Shown piece after piece: positions 1 through 5,905 of a stretch of 6,990 bases of DNA (the stretch's first letter is position 1; each line of letters opens with the position of its first letter). The translations under genes and the position numbers were made by a program. The notes beneath the pieces are model-generated. The model saw only the letters and a list, made by a program, of their open reading frames with translations. It was not told the origin of the DNA and ran no database searches. This DNA comes from Acidimicrobiales bacterium (GTDB lineage Bacteria > Actinomycetota > Acidimicrobiia > Acidimicrobiales > JABEUL01): contig DAIDJA010000096.1 of NCBI GenBank assembly GCA_027451605.1, forward strand, positions 1 through 6,990. The letters run 5' to 3'.

Positions 1-92
1 ATTAGTGCTCTAGTATTTTTAGTTAATACAGCCACATCGGCTTTCAGAAGCACCTTTAGATAATTGAATCGACTTATTTCGGAGTTATTCAC
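1..92 (-). CDS. ABC-2 type transporter permease, N-terminal fragment (runs off the left edge)
   Basis: Only the first 30 codons are in the window. The reading frame opens with GTG at 92-90, inside the last codons of the ATPase gene, giving an 8-nt overlap. A GGTGG Shine-Dalgarno-like stretch at 105-101 lies 8 nt upstream of the GTG. The visible peptide begins MNNSEISRFNYLKVL and continues LKADVAVLTKNTRAL. A short amphipathic start followed by a 'K-A-D-x-x-x-x-x-K-N-x-R-A-L' segment is the usual cytoplasmic N-terminus of ABC-2 family membrane subunits, just before the first membrane helix. The role is inferred: the membrane-spanning half of an exporter powered by the ATPase encoded immediately upstream. 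The substrate cannot be told. No transmembrane helix is visible yet, so the assignment rests on this motif and on the operon position. Confidence 0.7.
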   Translation of the reverse strand, partial: MNNSEISRFNYLKVLLKADVAVLTKNTRAL

Positions 93-909
93 GTATCTGC
101 CCACCGGTTAATCCTATAAAGACGTCTTCTAATGTGACCTCCTTACGTGCAACCTCAATAACTCTGGGGTCGGTTCTGTAAGTTTCTATGAGTTGTTCGG
201 GAGTATCTGAAACTATAATTTTGCCAACATCCATAATGGCAACTCTGTCGCATACTGCCTGAGCTTCTTCCATGGAATGAGTGGTAAGTAAAATGCTTCC
301 GCCGTCGTGTCTATTTGACTCGATAGTGTCCCATAGTTGACGTCTGGATTGCGGGTCGAGCCCTGCGGTCGGTTCATCGAGCAACAAGAGCATCGGATGA
401 TGTATGTTTGCAATAAATAAAGAAAGGCGTTGCTGCTGACCTCCTGAAAGCTGTTTAAATCTACGTTTGGCCTCGTGGCTTAAACCAATTTTCTCTAGCG
501 AGTCATTTATTTGGCTTTCCGTTAAAGCCACATTATATAGACCCGAATAAAGTTTTATAAGTTGGATGATGTTTAGTTCATATTGGAAACTTGTAGATTG
601 GAGTTGGACTCCAATGTTGGCCTTTGATTCAATCTGATGCTTAAAAATATCGAGTCCATTGAGACTAATATTGCCTGAATCCGGTTTGATAAGGTTTTCG
701 ATGGCTGACAGTGTGGTAGTTTTGCCGGCTCCGTTTGGACCGATTAAGCCAAAGATCTCACCGGCTTTGGTGGAAAAGGACACTTTATCGACTGCTTTAA
801 AATTTCCGTAACTAACCGTAAGGTCATTGACTTCCAATACCAACCTCGCAATTTCGTCAGGCTGATCGCTTCTTGTCATAATGATTAATTTAGCAGAATC
901 ACCTATCAT
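85..909 (-). CDS. ABC transporter ATP-binding protein (ABC-2 / drug-exporter type)
   Basis: This is a complete 274-residue nucleotide-binding subunit with every expected motif. It has an A-loop Tyr (Y34, in VSYGNF), Walker A GPNGAGKT at 57-64, a Q-loop near VQLQ (101-104), signature LSGGQQQR at 154-161, Walker B LLLLDEP at 174-180, D-loop GLD at 183-185 and the switch His H211 in TTHS. The C-terminal LEDVFIGLTGG is typical of DrrA/CcmA-like ATPases that pair with a separate ABC-2 permease. It would act on the cytoplasmic face of the membrane, hydrolysing ATP to drive export; the substrate is unknown (drug, lipid, glycan or peptide are all possible). The start used is ATG at 909, preceded by a weak AAAAGA element. 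An alternative ATG at 879 (residue 11) would remove a tail that is not part of the fold and has no clear ribosome site of its own. The permease gene overlaps its 3' end, so the two are probably translationally coupled. Confidence 0.95.
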   Translation of the reverse strand: MIGDSAKLIIMTRSDQPDEIARLVLEVNDLTVSYGNFKAVDKVSFSTKAGEIFGLIGPNGAGKTTTLSAIENLIKPDSGNISLNGLDIFKHQIESKANIGVQLQSTSFQYELNIIQLIKLYSGLYNVALTESQINDSLEKIGLSHEAKRRFKQLSGGQQQRLSLFIANIHHPMLLLLDEPTAGLDPQSRRQLWDTIESNRHDGGSILLTTHSMEEAQAVCDRVAIMDVGKIIVSDTPEQLIETYRTDPRVIEVARKEVTLEDVFIGLTGGQIRE

Positions 910-948
910 GATTCTTTTTATTTGATTTGCGTCAGTTGCAGGCAGAAT

Positions 949-976
949 AATTTATTTTAAAGAAGTAATTCATCAA
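949..976 (-). promoter_or_regulatory. Candidate sigma-70-like promoter for the ABC exporter operon
   Basis: Read on the minus strand, TTGATG (976-971) and TAAATT (954-949) are separated by 16 bp. This would start transcription around 942, about 30 nt before the ATPase ATG. The hexamers are imperfect and the region is AT-rich, so chance matches are likely. Confidence 0.22.
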
Positions 977-1006
977 TTGATTTGGGAGTTTTATAAACGC
1001 TATGTA
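977..1006 (+). promoter_or_regulatory. Candidate sigma-70-like promoter for the large surface-protein gene
   Basis: TTGATT (977-982) and TATGTA (1001-1006) are 18 bp apart. The predicted start near 1013 lies just before the AGTTACCG direct repeat. It abuts the candidate minus-strand promoter. This is weak pattern evidence only; promoters closer to 1223 are equally possible. Confidence 0.2.
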
Positions 1007-1016
1007 AAGATAAAGA

Positions 1017-1048
1017 AGTTACCGTGGATATGACATAGGGAGTTACCG
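1017..1048. repeat. Direct repeat AGTTACCG x2, possible operator
   Basis: AGTTACCG occurs at 1017-1024 and again at 1041-1048, start to start 24 bp, within the divergent promoter region. The intervening 16 bases are not repeated. Paired half-sites of this kind can bind a regulator, but no regulator gene is present in the window and the role is inference. Confidence 0.4.
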
Positions 1049-1222
1049 CTTTATATGCGTTTATTATTTTGTGGGCATAGAGCAATTTTGTGTTTTACCT
1101 TTTTCGGAATGTAAGGATGGTGATATTATTGTGATTGTGTGTAGTTTTTAATCGTTGCCGGGCTTGTTGAGTTCGTTTGACGGTGTTGCTATCTGAAACG
1201 GGGAGAAGATGGGGGTACAACT

Positions 1223-4200
1223 GTGATTAAAAAATTCATAATAGCCACATTCGTGACAGTAGTGATATGTTCTGTTGTTGGCTATGGGGTCAATACTTTG
1301 GTTGATAAGTTGGTGGCATCGGTATCGAATCCGGTAATTTTGCACGAAAAATGGGGGACTGTCTTAAAGAGTAATTTGAAAAAGCCAATAAAGGGTGATC
1401 CGAAGCTTGTAATTTCACCTAACTTTGATGTTGACGGTACTGCAGTTTTAGCAACCACGCAGGGGGTATTTGCCACAACAGATGGAGGCAGTAATTGGGA
1501 AAGTATAGGTTTTAGCGGTCAGGACATTACAGCAATTGCGATAAGTCCGAATTTTAAAGATAACGTTTCAGGGGCCATTTATGTTGCCACTAGTAAAGCA
1601 ACGACCCCTAACGGAGTGGTGGGAACAGGATTTTACGGCAATGCTTCCGTATGGTTTATTCAAAACGTCACGGGAGCCGTGTGGATTCCTACCCGTGTTT
1701 ACGAAGCCGTCGGAGGTATTAATATGCTGGCGGTTAATGCCTCCGAAGAACTGTACATGGGAGTTCCCAGTTTAGGATTACCGGGGTATTGGTTAAGGTG
1801 GAAATTGAGCTCCGACGGCACTCCCACCGTCGATATGGAATCTCCCGGTCTTTGGGTTTCAAGTGATGCCGGCACATCGTGGAGCCAAGCTTTGCCCGAT
1901 GTAAGTGGATGTAGTTTGGTGTTTGATCCATACGGCAACGGTTATTTTTTTGACAGTGACGGGACGATTTGGCAAACATTTAACGGTGGTTCAACGTGGT
2001 CTTTAACACAATATCCTTTTGGATGCGGGCCGTTGACAGATACAACTTTTGCGAGTTGGGCACAGTCCGGTTCATCGCATAATGGAAGTTATTTAATGGG
2101 AGTTGCCTCTCCGCTTTGCGGATCGACCTTGCAGAGCAATACCTTAATTTATCAAAGCCAGACGCTGACATCTATTTATGATCAATCCATAACTGACGTT
2201 AGCGGAGATTTCGGGTTCGCCATACCGGGTCATAGCAGGGGAATCGTATTTGTGTCTACCGATAAAGGGGTATATTTGGGCGGAGAAGATTCAAACGGTG
2301 ATTTCTGGGACCTACTTAGGGGATCTCCGAACAATGTGGAAGCAATCGCTTCCGGAAAGAGTTCCGGCGGTAATCCCGTGGTGTTTGCATTTGACGGAGT
2401 TTCGGTATGGCGTCTTGATTTGAACTGGCCAGATTACAACTTACCGGAACTTGCTATTAAGGCGAAACAATTTACTTCACCGGTTATACAAAATCAAACA
2501 TCTGTCTCACAGGTAAGCATTAAGAGTTTGAATGCCTTCAAAGGAAAAGTTCAGCTGGTGGATGGTGATGATCTTACAAGTTTATTTAATGTCAAAAATC
2601 AAGGGATCTCGTTAACAGCGGATCAAGGTCTGGACGTCAATTTTAATTTAGAGGCTCAAAATAATACCCCCCCGGGGAATTATTTGGTATTTCCGTGTGT
2701 CCTCGCATCTGACGACAGTGCATATGCGGGTTCACTTAGAAGCGGCGTACAGGTGATTCCCCCGCCGGACTACCTGACGATGTCACCTCTTAATCCGCGA
2801 AGTTTTAATATTCGCTCCGGAAATTCAGATGCTTTCCAGTTTACGATAAGTCGCACTTCGCAGTGGAACACCTCTTATTCGCAGGTCAGCTTTTCCACTC
2901 TGGACGATTCCAATGGGATTTCATTTTCCTTTTCTCCTACGACGGTCAATTTAGGCATAAATTCAAGTGCAACGGTTAACGCCACGGTCACAGTGGCCCA
3001 ATATGTAAATGCGGGGCAGTTCTCCATCGAAATTGTTGCCACTAGCAACAAATTTAGTACGGATGGGACGCTTTATTTAAGCGTCGGTGCTCCGATTCCG
3101 ACAAAGTTTGAATTTGTTCCGCAAAAACCAAATGATGTATATAGATTCGAGCCACAGGTTACAACCGTGGAAGCCGTTGATAAAAATGGAACGGTCTTAA
3201 CAAACTATTCGGGGAATCTCGCAACTCTAAGCGACACTTTGGATTCGATTGATTCTATGGGCAAGCTGACTTTAATGTTTAATAAAGGAGTCGCTAAGAT
3301 AGGGTTTTTCGTATCTAGGCCGGGCCAAGATACTCTTTATGCAAAGGATAATTCTGGGTTTTCGCTGTCATCTAGCTTACCTTTTAATGTAGAATCTCCC
3401 CCGAGCCGATTTGAAATTTCACCAATACCAAATGAATACGTAAATCAAAGTTTCATAGTCGAGATAAAGGCAGTTGACTCAGCGGGTAATGTAGTTACAC
3501 TTTACAATGGAACCCCGTGGATTCTGGATTCAAGTGGTTTTCTTTACCAAAAAACCACTCCGTTTTCAAACGGAGTTTGGACCGGAAATTTAACGATTCC
3601 GGTGGTGAAGTTAAATGACAGTTTACAGGTGGGCGATAACAACGGTGTTACCGTAGGAATGATAACTTCTCCGCCGATATACGGTTTAAGCAATGAATTT
3701 AACGTAACGCTGATAACCGGTCCCACTGGTCCGGGATCGTGGCCCGAAGTAGGCTATTCGCCGGGGTCGACCAATGATAACCCAACATCGCTCATCTCGG
3801 CCGGAGGCTTTAAAAATGCCAAAATAAAATTTACTTTGCCGTATCGACTCCCCAGGGCTTGCGCTCCGCCCGTATCACAATATGTAGTTCCTCAGTGTAT
3901 GTCCCTAAGAACTTTATCCGGGGGATACCTTACCATGAGAACCGAAGGATCAATTGTGGTAAACAATGGAGTTCTAGTGCCGTACCTGCCACAGGGATTT
4001 GCGGCGGAGTCCGGGCAACTATTATGGAACGACAAATATGACTACTCATCTCCGTTGACCTTTGATCAAAATAAAATATTTTCCTGCTATGAATCTTTGG
4101 ACCAAAACTGGTGGCCAAATCCATTTGGATCGGAGCCGGCAATCGGACCGGAAGCTTTTAGTTCTGTGGGGACACCGTTATGGGGTCCATTGGCGAATTC

Positions 4201-5821
4201 CCAGGGCTGTTCAAATTTTAAGGCGGGAAGTCAATCTCTTTTGACGATAAATGACAGAGGGTCCAATGTTGTCAGTACACAGATTTCGTCTGCGAGTAAA
4301 TATCCGACTTTTCCGTTTAAGATCGAGTCTATATCTCCGACAAATGGTTTGGTCAATTGGAGCTTAAATCTACCTACCGACTTTGCCGAACGTCTTTGGG
4401 ATCCGGTACAGGGTGGCGGTTATCAGGAAGACCCGGTGTTGAGAATCGCTCAGAACAGGATCGGAAGTATTGCAGTCACTGCGAACTGTTCATTACCCCA
4501 AAACGGATTGTGTGATTTCGGAGACTACAACAGTCTAAATTTAAATGCCGTTCCGTTAAAAATTTTTGCCGCCCAGCACGGAAGCTGGCTCTGGAAAAAA
4601 ACTTTAGTGCAATTTCCCTATACTCCAAATATCAGTTCGGATGTGATTTACAAAGGGCTTGCCACATTTTCAAATGAAACCGAAATAAGCAGTTTCGTTG
4701 AGAGCGTAACCGGGGGGAAATATTCAACTTTGGCAGAATTAAAGTCACATTTATATATTGACGGTTTGGACGATATGATCGCAAGTGGAAATGTGGTTTA
4801 TCTTGCAGTTGAATTGGCTACATCGGATCCTACAAAAACCTCTTCCCCGAATGTAGTCGCAGACGCCGTATTGGCATTAAATGCTTCTACCGGCAATCCA
4901 ATTTATGAGACTTTCGTTTGGGGAATTACCGGACTTCAATTAGTTGATACGCCCTATGGGTTAGTTGCAGTAAATCGAACCTATTCCAATCAGGGATATG
5001 AGATACAGCGGACGTCACCCGGGCCTCAAATAAAGTTCGGACAGTTGGGAATATCTATGTTTTTGCTGGGTCCAACCGGCAAGGAAATATATCTTAAGAC
5101 TTCATTGCCTACGCAGGCGCAGTATTCAAATCCACCGCACGCTACGGCCGGAGGAGACCTGGTGTTCATTGACGGATTGTATTCGGTTAATCTAATCGAC
5201 GGAGACTTTGTAGGATATCTACCTGATTCAAAGGGATGTTTTTACCAATCTACGAGAGGATCAACCAGTAGCCCAACGCAAAGCCAACAAAATATAGCAA
5301 ATGCTGCCGGAGTAAATCCCGGCAAGACTTCGTCCGTATCGGTTGCCGGAAATTGGATCTATTATCTTGCTTGCGGAACCGAAAAAGTTACCGCAGTTGA
5401 AATACCTGTTGTTAACCCGGCGCTGTTAATTGCGCAGCAATATTACCAACTTGCTTTGGAATATGAATCAACCCGATCTCATTCAGCTTCCGATAACCTT
5501 TCTGTCAGTATTGGTTCAACCAGTGAACTATATTCTGCATCTCAAGATGCTCATATTGCCGCAAGTATGTTTGATGCCGCAAGTGACCCGACGATGGCCG
5601 AAGCCGCATCAAAACTTGCCGTTAAGCTTGGATACACCGCTCCTCCCAAATCGCTTAAAGTAATTCCGGCTAGAGTTAGCCTTAGTACCATGCTGAAGGC
5701 TTCGAAGTTCGATGGCCAATTCTCCTCCGGCACTGACTACGGTTTGATAGCGGGATCGGTATTTGGGCTGATTCTTTTAATTGTATTGAGGATGCTGCTT
5801 TTCAAAAAGTTTAAAATATGA
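1223..5821 (+). CDS. Very large membrane-anchored surface protein: BNR propeller, Ig-like repeats and PQQ-like propeller
   Basis: This 1532-residue protein starts at GTG 1223; the frame upstream is open only to 1181 and has no ATG, GTG or TTG. GGGGG lies 7 nt before the start. Residues 1-33 form a signal or anchor helix (basic MIKK, then hydrophobic). Residues about 60-400 look like a BNR/Asp-box beta-propeller, with Asp-box motifs TTDGGSNW (85-92), SSDAGTSW (213-220) and TFNGGSTW (252-259), and SPNF strands at 65 and 108. Residues about 410-830 form four Ig-like beta modules, the last two similar to each other. Residues about 838-1395 resemble a PQQ-like propeller, opening with SWPEVGYSPG and showing blades such as SGQLLW and NGLVNW. 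A helical stretch (about 1398-1470) precedes a transmembrane helix (about 1506-1527) and a KKFKI tail. The bulk should lie outside the membrane. No catalytic residues are recognisable; the propellers suggest binding or scaffolding. The function is unknown. Confidence 0.9.
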   Translation: MIKKFIIATFVTVVICSVVGYGVNTLVDKLVASVSNPVILHEKWGTVLKSNLKKPIKGDPKLVISPNFDVDGTAVLATTQGVFATTDGGSNWESIGFSGQDITAIAISPNFKDNVSGAIYVATSKATTPNGVVGTGFYGNASVWFIQNVTGAVWIPTRVYEAVGGINMLAVNASEELYMGVPSLGLPGYWLRWKLSSDGTPTVDMESPGLWVSSDAGTSWSQALPDVSGCSLVFDPYGNGYFFDSDGTIWQTFNGGSTWSLTQYPFGCGPLTDTTFASWAQSGSSHNGSYLMGVASPLCGSTLQSNTLIYQSQTLTSIYDQSITDVSGDFGFAIPGHSRGIVFVSTDKGVYLGGEDSNGDFWDLLRGSPNNVEAIASGKSSGGNPVVFAFDGVSVWRLDLNWPDYNLPELAIKAKQFTSPVIQNQTSVSQVSIKSLNAFKGKVQLVDGDDLTSLFNVKNQGISLTADQGLDVNFNLEAQNNTPPGNYLVFPCVLASDDSAYAGSLRSGVQVIPPPDYLTMSPLNPRSFNIRSGNSDAFQFTISRTSQWNTSYSQVSFSTLDDSNGISFSFSPTTVNLGINSSATVNATVTVAQYVNAGQFSIEIVATSNKFSTDGTLYLSVGAPIPTKFEFVPQKPNDVYRFEPQVTTVEAVDKNGTVLTNYSGNLATLSDTLDSIDSMGKLTLMFNKGVAKIGFFVSRPGQDTLYAKDNSGFSLSSSLPFNVESPPSRFEISPIPNEYVNQSFIVEIKAVDSAGNVVTLYNGTPWILDSSGFLYQKTTPFSNGVWTGNLTIPVVKLNDSLQVGDNNGVTVGMITSPPIYGLSNEFNVTLITGPTGPGSWPEVGYSPGSTNDNPTSLISAGGFKNAKIKFTLPYRLPRACAPPVSQYVVPQCMSLRTLSGGYLTMRTEGSIVVNNGVLVPYLPQGFAAESGQLLWNDKYDYSSPLTFDQNKIFSCYESLDQNWWPNPFGSEPAIGPEAFSSVGTPLWGPLANSQGCSNFKAGSQSLLTINDRGSNVVSTQISSASKYPTFPFKIESISPTNGLVNWSLNLPTDFAERLWDPVQGGGYQEDPVLRIAQNRIGSIAVTANCSLPQNGLCDFGDYNSLNLNAVPLKIFAAQHGSWLWKKTLVQFPYTPNISSDVIYKGLATFSNETEISSFVESVTGGKYSTLAELKSHLYIDGLDDMIASGNVVYLAVELATSDPTKTSSPNVVADAVLALNASTGNPIYETFVWGITGLQLVDTPYGLVAVNRTYSNQGYEIQRTSPGPQIKFGQLGISMFLLGPTGKEIYLKTSLPTQAQYSNPPHATAGGDLVFIDGLYSVNLIDGDFVGYLPDSKGCFYQSTRGSTSSPTQSQQNIANAAGVNPGKTSSVSVAGNWIYYLACGTEKVTAVEIPVVNPALLIAQQYYQLALEYESTRSHSASDNLSVSIGSTSELYSASQDAHIAASMFDAASDPTMAEAASKLAVKLGYTAPPKSLKVIPARVSLSTMLKASKFDGQFSSGTDYGLIAGSVFGLILLIVLRMLLFKKFKI
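2659..2685. repeat. Inverted repeat with a C7 run inside the surface-protein gene
   Basis: The arms AAATAAT (2659-2665) and ATTATTT (2679-2685) are exact reverse complements. Inside them, after one A/A mismatch, CCCC (2667-2670) can pair with GGGG (2674-2677) around a CCC loop. The C run is seven bases long (2667-2673). It encodes part of NNTPPGN (residues 480-486), in the first Ig-like module. The structure is seen directly; any function is speculative. Confidence 0.6.
3557..3576. repeat. Near-perfect 20-nt palindrome inside the surface-protein gene
   Basis: ACTCCGTTT (3557-3565) and AAACGGAGT (3568-3576) are exact 9-bp reverse complements around a TC spacer. The site lies in the fourth Ig-like module (about residues 779-785). 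It is not followed by a T tract, so it is not an intrinsic terminator. It may be coincidence or a mild RNA hairpin. Confidence 0.6.
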
Positions 5822-5825
5822 CTTC

Positions 5826-5856
5826 AAAAAAAGTAAGCAATCAATCTTCACTTACT
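5826..5856 (-). terminator. Intrinsic terminator downstream of prfC
   Basis: Read on the minus strand, AGTAAG (5856-5851) pairs with CTTACT (5837-5832). Two wobble pairs and one more A-T pair extend the stem to about 9 bp around a 7-nt loop, and seven T residues follow (5832-5826). It sits about 50 nt after the prfC stop codon. On the plus strand no T tract follows the hairpin, so it should serve the minus-strand gene; I see no separate terminator for the plus-strand gene. Confidence 0.65.
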
Positions 5857-5905
5857 CGATAATGAAAAAATTTGGACGACATTATCTACAATATGTGCGC
5901 CGAAA

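Larger units (their letters stand above)
910..1222. other. Divergent intergenic region without genes
   Basis: These 313 bases separate the starts of two divergent genes and hold no convincing reading frame. The stretch is AT-rich from 910 to about 1140 and more balanced afterwards. It contains candidate back-to-back promoters (949-976 minus, 977-1006 plus), a direct repeat of AGTTACCG (1017-1024 and 1041-1048), and other -10-like hexamers (TATTAT at 1062-1067 and 1124-1129) without good partners. A purine-rich stretch at 1201-1215 ends in GGGGG, 7 nt before the GTG start at 1223. If the 977-1006 promoter is used, the plus-strand gene has a leader of about 210 nt. I saw no strong hairpin or recognisable riboswitch in that leader. 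Confidence 0.7.

Noticed and set aside
1256..1273. Possible lipobox at Cys16 of the large protein (VVIC)
   Set aside because: The residue before Cys is Ile, not Gly, Ala or Ser, and the cysteine lies within the hydrophobic core, so lipoprotein processing is unlikely.
1148..1345. 65-codon minus-strand open frame across the start of the large gene
   Set aside because: It overlaps the ribosome site and signal-peptide codons of the surface protein, has no family resemblance and no convincing ribosome site.
1475..2001. Sialidase function suggested by the Asp-boxes
   Set aside because: Asp-boxes are structural and occur in many propellers. I see no arginine triad or Tyr/Glu arrangement that would support a sialidase.
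3734..5407. PQQ-dependent dehydrogenase activity for the second propeller
   Set aside because: I see no quinoprotein catalytic Asp/Glu context or vicinal Cys-Cys pair; only the general blade pattern is present, so this is a non-enzymatic PQQ-like fold at best.
5832..5856. Bidirectional terminator in the convergent gap
   Set aside because: The hairpin is followed by a T run only on the minus strand; the plus-strand side lacks one, so only the minus-strand role is supported.
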